Positions 1-8,523 of a DNA stretch of 64,000 nucleotides are shown here, piece after piece. The notes beneath the pieces were generated by a model. That model was given only the letters and a program-made list of their open reading frames with translations, did no database searches and was not told where the DNA came from. The position numbers and the translations under genes are program-made. Position 1 is the first letter of the stretch, and each line of letters opens with the position of its first letter. Source of the DNA: G963665005 sp963665005 (GTDB lineage Bacteria > Bacillota > Clostridia > Christensenellales > SZUA-584); the NCBI GenBank assembly GCA_963665005.2, contig CAXXTQ010000001.1:1550001-1614000 (forward strand), read 5' to 3'.

Positions 1-1076
1 GGGCGGTATTGCCCGTGGCTGGAATAGCCATCAGCATGTTTTGTTTTTGCTTTGCAGGAGCGATTCTTACTACTGTGCAGGAAGAAAAATCCCTGCCGTA
101 TGAGTTGAATATAGCATCTGGAACCACAAACCTTTCGGATAGTATTATAGCTAAAATATCTGCGAATCCTAACGTAACGGCGGCTACGCCCATACTTGAG
201 GTTCCTGCCGTCATCAAGACAGGCGAATATTCCGCGCAGCTGACGCTGACAGGGATCGATGCGGCTTATATTGAGACATCTGTATCTGAAGGAAGCTTTT
301 TCCCCGATGACAGCATCATGCCTTATATTGTATTGAACGAAGCGGCGTGTAAGATGTTTGCAAACGATGAGAAGATTGCGGATGATGAAGTGCCCGAAAT
401 CTACTGGTTGGGCACGGGCTTTTATGTACAAATGGGAGAAGATGAAAAGGCCATAGCATCAAAGGTTTGCGGGATATTATCTGATGACGAAGAAACAGAG
501 GAAGAGCAGAGATCTGCTGCGTATGTCAGCTTGTCCATAGCAAAAGAGCTGCTGCGTCAAAACGGGCAGGAGACGGATTACACCGGTGTCAATGTGCGCG
601 TTAAAAATATTGGAAGTGCGAACAGCGTATCCAAGGCTATTGCCGTACTTGGCCTTACCGTTACTAACTCAACCGAAGAATTACAAAGCGGATGGGACGC
701 AGATAATAAAGAAATGACATACCTCATTGTGATAGGTGCATTCGGGTTGATGTGCGCATCCATATTATTAATTGCATGGAGACAAAATACTTTACTTAAA
801 CAAAGGATGGCGTGGGAGGCCATGCGGTGGATGGGGTTGAAAGCAAGTGATATGCGCAAATTGTTTGCCATACAGGCCATTTTGCTCTCGATATTGGGAA
901 TTGCGCTTGGCCTTTTAGTTGCATTATCGCTGCCCTCTTTTCTTTTAACAGGAGAAATGGAAACAACAAATTTTATGCTGTCTATTTCCTTCAAATCTGT
1001 ATTTGTAAGCGTAGTCATATGTATTGCAGCAGGATTAATACCCATCTTTGGTAAGCGCAAACAGATAAAAAATTGA
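1..1076 (+). CDS. FtsX/MacB-type ABC transporter permease, C-terminal part (5' truncated by window edge)
   Basis: The reading frame is open from the first base, so the gene starts outside the window. It begins inside a hydrophobic helix, continues with about 220 residues of extracytoplasmic MacB-like core, and ends with three membrane helices (roughly residues 238-258, 285-310 and 330-348 counted from base 9) followed by a basic tail. That is the usual layout of an FtsX-family permease half that couples to a LolD/MacB-like ATPase in lipoprotein, peptide or antimicrobial handling. No ATPase partner is visible here; it should lie upstream. Whether this gene is chromosomal or belongs to element 1 cannot be decided. 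The family call is from architecture and recalled family features. Confidence 0.75.
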   Translation, partial: AVLPVAGIAISMFCFCFAGAILTTVQEEKSLPYELNIASGTTNLSDSIIAKISANPNVTAATPILEVPAVIKTGEYSAQLTLTGIDAAYIETSVSEGSFFPDDSIMPYIVLNEAACKMFANDEKIADDEVPEIYWLGTGFYVQMGEDEKAIASKVCGILSDDEETEEEQRSAAYVSLSIAKELLRQNGQETDYTGVNVRVKNIGSANSVSKAIAVLGLTVTNSTEELQSGWDADNKEMTYLIVIGAFGLMCASILLIAWRQNTLLKQRMAWEAMRWMGLKASDMRKLFAIQAILLSILGIALGLLVALSLPSFLLTGEMETTNFMLSISFKSVFVSVVICIAAGLIPIFGKRKQIKN

Positions 1077-1821
1077 TAGGAGATAATCATATAGTTATAT
1101 AAAAGAATATATTTAAGAGAAAACAGAGATCACAGTTCTGATAACCGGATGCTTGGCTCAATTAAAATCAGTTACATTAGTGGTAAAATGCTCTTTGCCG
1201 TTTGGTAATGGCAAAAATATATTATTCAAATCTAAAAACTAATTCATAGAAATTTTTGTTTCTGCGATTTTATATACAGAAGGGTAAAACAGTATTTTAA
1301 TTCCCCCTCTTTTTGGTTATATTCTCGTAACAGGCGTAAAAAAAAATTCCTCAAATGTATTTGAAGAAATGAAGCTTATTATGTTTATTTAGCTTGATTT
1401 AGGAGCAATTCACCAACCTTTATTCGGCGTAGTAGAAGAGGCAAGCAATCATGCTGAGTCCTCTTGAGACAATCAGAAAGCAATAATACATCACACACTT
1501 TTTTTTAAGAAAACGAGAGCATTCATCATGTGCAATAAAATGAAAACAAGCACAGATTTTAAAACAATCAATAATTTAGCAAGCATCATTGAATACACAT
1601 CTGAAGTATTGATTGAAAAAATCTGTCAATAATTAGAGCTTTTATATAGTGGAATAATGCTGAGAATGCTTATAGCTATAAAATAAGAGACAATCATACA
1701 AGGCAATATGTTTATGAATTTTCTTGCCTTAGTACGCAATGGAGTTACGTATTTTTTAACGTATCTCCTTTTTATTTTGCCCAAAACACCTCATTAATTC
1801 AAATAATATGTCGTTCCCCTC
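1077..1821. other. AT-rich gene-free stretch
   Basis: About 745 bp with no convincing gene. A frame near 1390-1632 reads through with one internal stop, and a possible 34-codon ORF starts at 1528 without a good ribosome binding site; both may be relics. An imperfect hairpin (TTCCTCAAAT / ATTTGAAGAA) lies near 1348-1369. The left end of element 1 could lie here, but I found no copy of the conserved left-end motif seen at 6581 and 45854. Confidence 0.4.
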
Positions 1822-1862
1822 CCTTTCAGATTTATTGGTTATTGCACTCGAAATCTGAAAGG
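1822..1862 (+). promoter_or_regulatory. Hairpin sequestering the ribosome binding site of the sigma-like gene
   Basis: CCTTTCAGATTT (1822-1833) and AAATCTGAAAGG (1851-1862) form a perfect 12-bp inverted repeat. The right arm contains most of the Shine-Dalgarno GAAAGGAG of the gene starting at 1872, so the folded RNA would block translation. The counterpart gene in element 2 has a similar hairpin (40762-40791) in the same place. Confidence 0.6.
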
Positions 1863-1871
1863 AGAATACAA

Positions 1872-2357
1872 ATGACAATCAAATATAAAGTAAGTTACTT
1901 ATCGGACGGAACTAAAGTAAAAATAACAAGTAAACTTTATAACCAATTTAAACAATGGAAAATGCAAGGCATACATATCCCCATGCGATTTAAAAATGAA
2001 CTAAAGATACAGGATAACGATTGGCTGAATAGTTATCGTCAGTATTATCGGCACAACACATCTTTAGATTTGTTTAAGGAGAAAAACATTATATTTGAGT
2101 CTATATTAAAAGTCAAAAACGAATCCATTGAAAGAATAGCTATTCGCAGGGAACTTATTGTAATTGTTTTGAATGCACTTGACAAGTGTACGAAAGCACA
2201 AAAAAGAAGATTCATTAAACACTTTGCATATTGCATGAGCTATGAAGCGATTGCAAAACAAGAGAATTGCACAAAAAGAGCTGTTGAAAAATCAATAAAA
2301 GCAGCAGAGCAAATGTTAATAAACTGTGAACAATTGCTCTGGAGGGTACACGATTAG
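1872..2357 (+). CDS. Sigma-70 region 4-like / HTH regulator of a mobile element
   Basis: A 161-residue basic protein. Its last 60 residues look like sigma region 4: a stretch equivalent to 'KAQKRRFIKHF', then 'SYEAIAKQENCTKRAVEKSI', a helix-turn-helix typical of sigma-24-like proteins carried by clostridial conjugative and mobilisable elements. The start at 1872 is preferred over an upstream ATG because it follows GAAAGGAG at good spacing. The same gene type, leader hairpin and downstream motif recur in element 2 (40802-41200), which argues for a conserved regulatory module. Its likely role is transcription or replication control of the element; the target promoter is unknown. Confidence 0.6.
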   Translation: MTIKYKVSYLSDGTKVKITSKLYNQFKQWKMQGIHIPMRFKNELKIQDNDWLNSYRQYYRHNTSLDLFKEKNIIFESILKVKNESIERIAIRRELIVIVLNALDKCTKAQKRRFIKHFAYCMSYEAIAKQENCTKRAVEKSIKAAEQMLINCEQLLWRVHD

Positions 2358-2367
2358 CCTTTCCCAC

Positions 2368-2391
2368 GGCTTTATAGTGTAGGGGTTTTTT
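2368..2391 (+). promoter_or_regulatory. Conserved GGCTWTAYAGTG(T)AGGGG motif after sigma-like gene
   Basis: GGCTTTATAGTGTAGGGG followed by a T run, 10 bp after the sigma-like gene. Element 2 has GGCTATACAGTGAGGGG plus T run 24 bp after its own sigma-like gene (41225). The conservation between otherwise diverged elements suggests a terminator, promoter or structured RNA end; the T run favours termination. Confidence 0.4.
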
Positions 2392-2848
2392 CTGATAGGA
2401 GAAATCCGAAGCGTTTTTTAACGCAAAATGAACATTGAAAACTTAATAAAAGGCATTTCAAGTACGAACCCTCTATAACTGTTAAAAGCAGTAGCGACGA
2501 AAAGAACGCCACGACTACCTGCAACGATGACAAGTTGTATGAAGATGACATCAAAGGTGCGAGCGGTTAATTCTTTTTGGGGACTGACAATCCTAAATCA
2601 GAAGATGAATGATATTCGCCATGACCTATAGAGGGCAGATACTTACTAACCGTTGGTCGGTCATACGATAGAACATAGAAGTCCTTAAAAATGAGCGGGT
2701 GAAATTCCATGTGGTGGGCAATCTCCACCAGCTTGAAATGCCGGACAAGTATATTGCAAATAAATCTGAAAGATTTTGAACGTATCTATGCGGACTGATC
2801 CATCGAGTTAGTCCGCATACATATATTCTAAAAAAGAGGAGGACATAA
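2392..2848. other. Gene-poor stretch with probable decayed mobile-element ORFs
   Basis: No intact gene is visible. One frame (about 2680-2781) encodes 33-35 codons without a start (reading '...KNERVKFHVVGNLHQ...') preceded and followed by stops, which looks like the stump of a lost gene. By analogy with elements 2 and 3, which carry relaxase genes between the regulator and recombinase, the mobilisation module of element 1 may have been deleted here. That is inference. Confidence 0.3.
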
Positions 2849-3058
2849 ATGAACAGGATTATAGGTATTGCTGAATTGAAGGATATTAAAGACATCAACA
2901 TTGACATGTCCTTACCGCTTGAAGAACGCAAAAAAGAATTTGTCAAACAAATAGGCAATCCATATCATTTTAAGTGCGGTAAGGTAAAAGTAAATGTTGC
3001 ATATAACGGTAAATCGACACTGGAAGACAGGCTTGTGGACTGCTTGATAAAAAAATAA
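2849..3058 (+). CDS. DUF6870-like small mobile-element protein
   Basis: A 69-residue protein with the pattern LPLEERKKEFVKQIGNPY, then a CGK-VKV strand and a TLEDRL ending. I recall this pattern from small proteins encoded beside recombinases in clostridial transposons and conjugative elements (DUF6870). It has a clear ribosome binding site (AAGAGGAGG) and lies 97 bp upstream of the first serine recombinase. Its function is unknown; context suggests a recombination or transfer accessory factor. A short CCTCA/TGAGG hairpin follows at 3060-3081. Confidence 0.6.
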   Translation: MNRIIGIAELKDIKDINIDMSLPLEERKKEFVKQIGNPYHFKCGKVKVNVAYNGKSTLEDRLVDCLIKK

Positions 3059-3155
3059 GCCTCAAATTTTGTTACTGAGGAAATCCATGCTACATTTAAA
3101 TCGGTGCTTAGAACATCCTGCTGTATGAAGTGATTTACAGATTGGAGAAACCGAT

Positions 3156-4865
3156 ATGGCAAGAAAGAAATTTTACGTTGCAAATGAAACTAAACAGCAA
3201 GAAAATGATAATCAATGGAATGTCGCTCTATATATTCGGCTTTCCCGTGAAGATGGCGATAAGGCTGAAAGCGACAGCGTAGCAAATCAAAAAAAACTGC
3301 TTAATAACTATGTTGAAGAACATGAGGAATTTGTTTCGGCAAGTTTTTTTGTAGATGAGGATGAAACTGGAACAAACTTTAATCGTCCGGCATTTCAAAG
3401 AATGATGGATGATATTGAAAGCAATAAAATAAATTGCGTGATAATCAAAGATTTATCTCGTTTTGGCAGAGATTATATTGGAGCAGGCAATTATCTTGAG
3501 CATGTGTTCCCGAGATATAATTGCAGATTTATTTCCATCATTGATGGACTTGATAGTTTTACCAATGCTGAAGAAATCAATGGATTAATGGTAAGAATAA
3601 AAAGCCTTATTCATGATAAAAACAGTCAGGATATATCCAAGAAAGTTCGTGCTACAAAAGACATGCAGCGAAGTGATGGAAAATACATATCACCTTATGC
3701 TCCATTTGGATATAAGAAAGACCCCTATAATAGATACAAGTTGATTATTGAAAAAGAAGCAGCTCCCATTGTAATTGATATATTCAATTGGTACTTAGAA
3801 GGGCTGGGTATGATTAGAATTGCTCAAAAATTAAACTATCTGGGAGTAATGACAAGAGCGGAATACAGAAAAACAGGATCGTTATACGAAAACGACACTT
3901 TGGTATCAGACTACAAAGGGTGGCATCCAAATGCTATCAGACAAACACTAACCAACAAGGCATATGTTGGAGCAGTTGATCAAAGGCGCAGAACAACTCG
4001 TAATTACAAAGATAGAAAGGCCGTCTTTCTTGATGATAAGAATCATTTCATTGTATATGATATGCATGAGCCTATAATAAGCAAATCAATATTTGATGAA
4101 GTGCAGAAAATCATTAATTGCCGATGCGTGAAGACCTCAAACAAAAAAGATAAAATATATGTTTTTTCTGGATTGCTTCGATGCAATGACTGCAATTCAT
4201 CTTTAATACGCAACAGTACTTTTCAAAAGGGAAGATACTACACTTACTACAAATGTAGAGCATACAACCAAAGAGGAATCAACGTGTGCCCTCATTCCCA
4301 CAGTATTAAGGAAGAAAAACTCTATTCGATCGTTCTTACAACCATGAATATGCAGATACAATCTCTTGTTAATATAAAAAGAGTTTTAAAGCGAATCAAC
4401 AAAAATAACAGGATTGCGAAACTATCAATGGATTATACAAAGCTAATTTGCAATAAGAAAGAAAAGTGCGAGAAACTGCAAGGATTGAAACTCAATATTT
4501 ATTCCGATTGGAAAAGTGATGAAATATCGAAAGATGATTATATCTTTATGCGTGACAAGTTGGATAACAAGGTTCAGAAATTGAATGCTGAAATTACTTG
4601 CCTTGAAAAAGAAAAGCAAATTGAAGAAGATATACGTAATAATGAATTCAGTTGGCTTGAAAATATCATACAGCATGGTTTTTTAAAGGAACTAACAAGA
4701 GAGATAACAACAGCTTTAATCGAGAATATTTTTGTCAGCCAAGATAGCAATGTCAAGATTGTGTTTAAATATCAAGACGAATATAACCGGTTGATAGATT
4801 ATATAGAAAAGTATTCTAATACCGTATACGGCGTGGAAGGGGCTATAAATCATGCTGCACAATAA
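3156..4865 (+). CDS. Large serine recombinase A (pair with next gene)
   Basis: 569 residues. The N-terminal resolvase domain has the catalytic serine in YIRLSRED (Ser30), KDLSRFGRDY, and the NFNRPAFQ motif. It is followed by a recombinase domain and a zinc ribbon (CNDC ... CRAYNQRGINVC at roughly residues 345-385), then a coiled-coil-rich C-terminus, as in TnpX/TndX-type integrases. Such enzymes excise and integrate elements through a phosphoserine intermediate. It overlaps the next recombinase gene by 14 bp, so the two are translationally coupled. Its upstream region lacks the promoter and inverted-repeat layout found in front of the recombinases of elements 2 and 3. Confidence 0.9.
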   Translation: MARKKFYVANETKQQENDNQWNVALYIRLSREDGDKAESDSVANQKKLLNNYVEEHEEFVSASFFVDEDETGTNFNRPAFQRMMDDIESNKINCVIIKDLSRFGRDYIGAGNYLEHVFPRYNCRFISIIDGLDSFTNAEEINGLMVRIKSLIHDKNSQDISKKVRATKDMQRSDGKYISPYAPFGYKKDPYNRYKLIIEKEAAPIVIDIFNWYLEGLGMIRIAQKLNYLGVMTRAEYRKTGSLYENDTLVSDYKGWHPNAIRQTLTNKAYVGAVDQRRRTTRNYKDRKAVFLDDKNHFIVYDMHEPIISKSIFDEVQKIINCRCVKTSNKKDKIYVFSGLLRCNDCNSSLIRNSTFQKGRYYTYYKCRAYNQRGINVCPHSHSIKEEKLYSIVLTTMNMQIQSLVNIKRVLKRINKNNRIAKLSMDYTKLICNKKEKCEKLQGLKLNIYSDWKSDEISKDDYIFMRDKLDNKVQKLNAEITCLEKEKQIEEDIRNNEFSWLENIIQHGFLKELTREITTALIENIFVSQDSNVKIVFKYQDEYNRLIDYIEKYSNTVYGVEGAINHAAQ

Positions 4866-6462
4866 CCTTGCATTAAAGACTGTGGATTGGAATACCGCCA
4901 TCTATGTCAGAATATCCGAAGAAGAAAGAATAAAGTCGCTGGGTGATAGCATAACAAATCAAAAGCAAATATTAAATAGATATGCTATAAAGAACGAGTT
5001 GAGTGTAGTAAAAGTTTTTACCGATGAAGGACAAAAAGGCGGTAACTTTAACAGGCCTGCGTTTCAGGCAATGTTAAAAGAAATTGAGAATGGTACAATA
5101 AACTGTGTTCTTGTGAAAGACCTATCCAGGTTTGGAAGAGAGCATATCGAAGGCGATTATTACCTTGAAAAACTCTTTCCTTCAAAAGGAGTAAGGTTCA
5201 TATCAATGCTTGAAAGGATAGACAGTGTTACCGACCCTGAACGCATGAACAGCATTGAAGTACCGATTATAAATCTATTTAACGAGCAATATTTAAGACA
5301 GGTATCAAACTCAACAAAAGCCAGCCTAATGATAAAACGCAAAGAAGGGAAATGTGTTACCCCAATCGTTCCATATGGCTACAGGCGCTCTCCTGAGGAC
5401 AAATATAAGCTGATAGTGGATGAATATGCAAGACCTGTTGTAGAGGATATATTCAAGCATTATTTGAATTATGTGAGTATAACTGAGATAGCGAAAATTA
5501 TTGATGCCAGAGATATACTAAACCCTGTTTCTTATAGACGTAACCTGAAAGGCAAGCCTATAAATCCTGATTCACATTGGAGCAATACTACGGTTAGAAG
5601 CATTCTTACCAATCCGATTTATACAGGTGACATGGTGCAAGGCAGAACTAAATCATACAGCCATAAAGTTAATAAACGAGTACCCTTGCCTAAAAATCAA
5701 TGGATTATTGTGCCTGAAACACATGAGCCAATAATAAATAAAGATGATTTTGAAATGGCACAATCACTTATCAATTATCAGGCAAGACCTGTAAAAAGAA
5801 AGCATCATACAAAACCTTCAATACTTGCGGGATTCCTTGTCTGTGCAGATTGCGGAAAGAAAATGCAACGCCGGATAACAACAATTGAAGACAAAAACTA
5901 TTACAATTTCTCGTGTTCAACATATAAGAAGCTGGGAAAGAATACATGCTCTTCCCATTTGATCAGAGAGGATGTTGTCCTTGATGTGTTGTTAATTACA
6001 ATCAATACAATTATTCAAAGCATGATTGATGTTGAACAAGCGATCCTAAACAATCGGAAAAATAAAATAAGCAAAATGGTTACAAAATTAAACCATGAGA
6101 TTTATACGCTAAAAGCAGAGATTGAGAAAACAGAAAAAATACAGGCTGGATTATATAGTGATTATAAAACGGATATTATATCACTTGATGATTATAAGGG
6201 TATGAAGAAACGCTTTGGAGATAAACTCGTTTTATTAAACCAAAAAGTTAGTGAAATTGAAGAACAAATTAAGGTTATAAGCTGTGATGGGCTTATGAGC
6301 GATGCGGTTAAGCTGTTCAGACAATACGAAGGAATAAAGAAGCTTGACCGGGAGATAATCGGAGCCTTGGTCAATAAAATTATTGTTGACTGTGACCGAA
6401 ATATCACCATTGACTTCAAATTTCAGGATGAGATAAAAAAATACTGTTCATATTTTAACTAA
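4852..6462 (+). CDS. Large serine recombinase B (pair with previous gene)
   Basis: 536 residues with the same layout as its neighbour: catalytic serine in YVRISEEE (Ser22), KDLSRFGRE, NFNRPAFQ, a zinc ribbon (CADCGKKM ... CSTYKKLGKNTC near residues 335-370) and a coiled-coil tail. It starts 14 bp before the stop of recombinase A. Both copies keep the key residues, so neither looks dead; they may work as a heteromer, as known for CcrA/CcrB of SCCmec. The gene ends 118 bp before the tRNA-like junction at 6581, which matches the recombinase-next-to-att layout of the other two elements. Confidence 0.9.
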   Translation: MLHNNLALKTVDWNTAIYVRISEEERIKSLGDSITNQKQILNRYAIKNELSVVKVFTDEGQKGGNFNRPAFQAMLKEIENGTINCVLVKDLSRFGREHIEGDYYLEKLFPSKGVRFISMLERIDSVTDPERMNSIEVPIINLFNEQYLRQVSNSTKASLMIKRKEGKCVTPIVPYGYRRSPEDKYKLIVDEYARPVVEDIFKHYLNYVSITEIAKIIDARDILNPVSYRRNLKGKPINPDSHWSNTTVRSILTNPIYTGDMVQGRTKSYSHKVNKRVPLPKNQWIIVPETHEPIINKDDFEMAQSLINYQARPVKRKHHTKPSILAGFLVCADCGKKMQRRITTIEDKNYYNFSCSTYKKLGKNTCSSHLIREDVVLDVLLITINTIIQSMIDVEQAILNNRKNKISKMVTKLNHEIYTLKAEIEKTEKIQAGLYSDYKTDIISLDDYKGMKKRFGDKLVLLNQKVSEIEEQIKVISCDGLMSDAVKLFRQYEGIKKLDREIIGALVNKIIVDCDRNITIDFKFQDEIKKYCSYFN

Positions 6463-6511
6463 AAAACATCTAAGCGAATTTTGAAAAACAGTATAAAGGG
6501 TGATAAAATAG

Positions 6512-6539
6512 AAGCACGTCATCAAACGATGATGTGCTT
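6512..6539 (+). terminator. Terminator-like hairpin after recombinase B
   Basis: AAGCACGTCATC and GATGATGTGCTT form a 12-bp stem (one G-U pair) around a 4-nt loop, followed by a short T-rich tail. It lies 50 bp after the recombinase stop. Confidence 0.6.
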
Positions 6540-6580
6540 TACTCATTAAGGAGCAAAAATTTTGTCCTATTGAATGTAAT

Positions 6581-6594
6581 GGCGGAGAGAGAAG
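6581..6594. other. Attachment site (junction element 1 / element 2)
   Basis: GGCGGAGAGAGAAG, identical over 12 bases to the 3' end of the tRNA-Ser gene (62636-62647) and identical over all 14 to the junction at 45854. With the preceding AAT, 17 bases match the 45854 junction. It lies just downstream of a serine recombinase gene. Read as attR of element 1 and attL of element 2. Confidence 0.8.
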
Positions 6595-6609
6595 ACGCAC
6601 TAACAAGGT

Positions 6610-6650
6610 ACTCAAAATGAATTGCAGCAGTTTAAAGTAGCTTAGCTAAT
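6610..6650. repeat. Element 2 left-end motif and inverted-repeat arm
   Basis: ACTCAAAATGAA (6610-6621), 15 nt, then GTAGCTTAGCTAAT. The stretch 6634-6650 (AAAGTAGCTTAGCTAAT) is the exact reverse complement of 44080-44096, upstream of the element 2 recombinase. The same layout with identical spacing occurs at the left end of element 3 (45883-45923). Confidence 0.8.
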
Positions 6651-7042
6651 AAATATGAGAAATTATGAATAATAAAATATAGTGAGTTCTATTATTTGTT
6701 ATATCATGATCTTGCAGTATAAAAATTTTTTTAAAGTATTGTTAATATACACCAATTAACAACGGTTAGCGAAGATATACTGCATTATTAGTATAGAGCG
6801 TTGAAACTAAATATGTTTGTAATCGCCGCGTCCAACTCACGGGGCATGGTGGTGTACCGGCCTGTTTTTGGAGAAAGCAGGAATATTGGTCTGTGGCAGG
6901 CCAAACATATAATGAAGATGAAGTCTCATTTTATCGTAATGGCTATCGAAGTAAATAGCAGTCATTAAATAGCTGGTTCCAATGCAAACACTCTTTAAAG
7001 TTTTATTTTACTAACATAATTTAACTTACAAGTATATTAATA
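6651..7042. other. Gene-free stretch with a possible short gene relic
   Basis: No intact gene. A 48-codon frame at 6812-6958 has no ribosome binding site. A piece reading 'MVVYRPVFGES' faintly recalls DUF1653 proteins and may be a relic; the similarity is weak. Confidence 0.3.
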
Positions 7043-7098
7043 TTGACATGTACATAAGCTTTATGATAAATTTATATAGGTGACATTAACGTTAATGT
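7043..7098 (+). promoter_or_regulatory. Promoter and LacI-type operator upstream of the lacI-family gene
   Basis: TTGACA (7043-7048), 18 bp, TAAATT (7067-7072), then the perfect palindrome ACATTAACGTTAATGT (7083-7098). The palindrome differs by one base from 8456-8471 in front of the glycyl radical activase gene. This suggests autoregulation by the LacI-family protein encoded at 7264. Confidence 0.65.
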
Positions 7099-7130
7099 AT
7101 TTAAGGACGAGTGGCATTGAATGATTATGT

Positions 7131-7168
7131 ACTATTCCACCCACTTCTGTAGGAGTGGGTGGAATAGT
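7131..7168. repeat. Perfect 15-bp inverted repeat in the lacI leader
   Basis: ACTATTCCACCCACT (7131-7145) and AGTGGGTGGAATAGT (7154-7168) separated by 8 nt. There is no T run, so it is not a simple terminator. It lies in the predicted 5' UTR about 95 bp before the regulator start. It may be an RNA structure or a second operator. Confidence 0.6.
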
Positions 7169-7263
7169 ATAAGAGATTTTTGATGGGTTGTGACAGCGAA
7201 ATACTATTGAAAATAATATATTTTAAATGATAAAGACACCTAATATACAGGGAGATAAGGATT

Positions 7264-8322
7264 TTGAAAAATAGCAAAGAGAATAAACGTGCAACATTAA
7301 AAGATATTTCGGCGAAGACCGGATATAGTGTCAATACTATATCAAGAGCCTTGAGAAGTAAAGATGATATTGCGGAAGAAACTATCAAGCTTATAAAAAA
7401 TACAGCCAAAGAGATGGGGTATATTAGCAATACTGTTGCATCTTCGCTGCGATCCGGATATACCAATACAATAGCTATATTGTACGGTGATATTGCGAAC
7501 CCGTTTTTTGCGAACATGATGAAAAAAATCGAACGATTTTCGAACGCCAAAGGTTATTTTGCGTATTTGGCAAATACCGAAGAGAATGAAGAAATTGAAT
7601 TAAAAACGATTCAACAAATGATCAATAAAAATGTAGATGGATTTATCATTTGTCCAACGCAGCATTCTTTGAACAACATTAAGTATCTTAAAAAAACCGG
7701 GATACCCTATGTGCTGATTGGCAGGCGTTTCCCGGAGTATGAAAACGACTATGTAATTTGGGATGACGAACGAGGAGGATATTTAGCAACTAAGCATTTA
7801 CTTTCACTTGGACATAAAAGAATTCTTATGCTAAACGGTCCTTCATACATATCAAGCGCGAAAGAACGCCTGGCAGGTTATAAGCGGGCGCATGAGGAGT
7901 CTGGGGTAAAAATAATTCCGGATCTGATTCGGCAGGTATCCATTATTTCAGAAGAAGAAAACAAAAAGGTTGTTAGTGAACTTATAGAAGAACGTATACA
8001 ATGCACGGCAATTTTTACTTTCAGTGACCTTATTGCCTGGCAGGTTTGGTCGAATCTGCGCGAAGAAGGGTATGATATTCCAAAGGATTATTCGCTGATA
8101 GGATTTGATAATATTCAACAGGAAATTGCGTTACCATTTGGAATGAGTTCAATAAAAGCTGAAGGGGGAAATACTATGCCAGACTTTGCATTGCAGTTTT
8201 TATTTGACCGCATTGAAGGGAACATATCGACAAAGCCCTTAATTCAAGTTATAAAGACAGAGCTTTTCGACGGTGGTACAACATTACCTGTAGCGAATTA
8301 CATAACTTCGAATAATGTCTAA
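7264..8322 (+). CDS. LacI-family transcriptional regulator
   Basis: 352 residues. The N-terminal helix-turn-helix (residues about 10-35: ATLKDISAKTGYSVNTISRA) is followed by the hinge and a periplasmic-binding-protein-like sugar-sensing domain with the usual VDGFIICPT, RLAGYKRAHEE and GFDN features. The start is a TTG preceded by GGGAGATAAGG. It most likely represses its own gene and the glycyl radical cluster, since both carry the same 16-bp palindrome (7083 and 8456). The inducer is probably a sugar or sugar acid handled by this cluster; which one cannot be read from sequence. Confidence 0.9.
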   Translation: MKNSKENKRATLKDISAKTGYSVNTISRALRSKDDIAEETIKLIKNTAKEMGYISNTVASSLRSGYTNTIAILYGDIANPFFANMMKKIERFSNAKGYFAYLANTEENEEIELKTIQQMINKNVDGFIICPTQHSLNNIKYLKKTGIPYVLIGRRFPEYENDYVIWDDERGGYLATKHLLSLGHKRILMLNGPSYISSAKERLAGYKRAHEESGVKIIPDLIRQVSIISEEENKKVVSELIEERIQCTAIFTFSDLIAWQVWSNLREEGYDIPKDYSLIGFDNIQQEIALPFGMSSIKAEGGNTMPDFALQFLFDRIEGNISTKPLIQVIKTELFDGGTTLPVANYITSNNV

Positions 8323-8425
8323 ACATTCATAATCACTTAGCGCATTCTATTGATCAAATATTGCCATTATGTTCGATTGGTAAATTTTAATTAAGTATTT
8401 GTTTTAATATTATAAAGAAAATGCC

Positions 8426-8484
8426 TTGACAAAACAATATATATATATTATATTAACATTAACGATAATGTTAACGATAATGTA
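8426..8484 (+). promoter_or_regulatory. Promoter and tandem LacI operators for the glycyl radical operon
   Basis: TTGACA (8426-8431), a 17-bp spacer and TATATT (8449-8454) form a strong vegetative promoter. ACATTAACGATAATGT (8456-8471) sits directly at the start region and a half-repeat AACGATAATGT follows (8473-8483). Binding there would block transcription, consistent with repression by the LacI-family protein. Confidence 0.75.
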
Positions 8485-8523
8485 GAGTATATTAACAAGA
8501 AATTCAACAAGTTAGGGCTGCTT

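Larger units (their letters stand above)
1822..6580. mobile_element. Element 1 (right end at 6580; left end not identified)
   Basis: Genes: sigma-like regulator, DUF6870-like protein, paired serine recombinases. Its right end is set by the tRNA-Ser 3' end motif at 6581. The left coordinate given is only the first feature I can assign. No relaxase is present, so it is probably a decayed remnant. Confidence 0.5.

Noticed and set aside
1424..1460. GGCGTAGTAGAAG resembling a degenerate attachment core, possible left end of element 1
   Set aside because: It needs gaps to align, lacks ACTCAAAATGAA and the GTAGYTYAGC arm at the fixed spacing, and no inverted partner is found before the element 1 recombinases.
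6812..6958. 48-codon frame resembling a DUF1653 relic
   Set aside because: Similarity is limited to about ten residues and there is no start signal; it could be chance.
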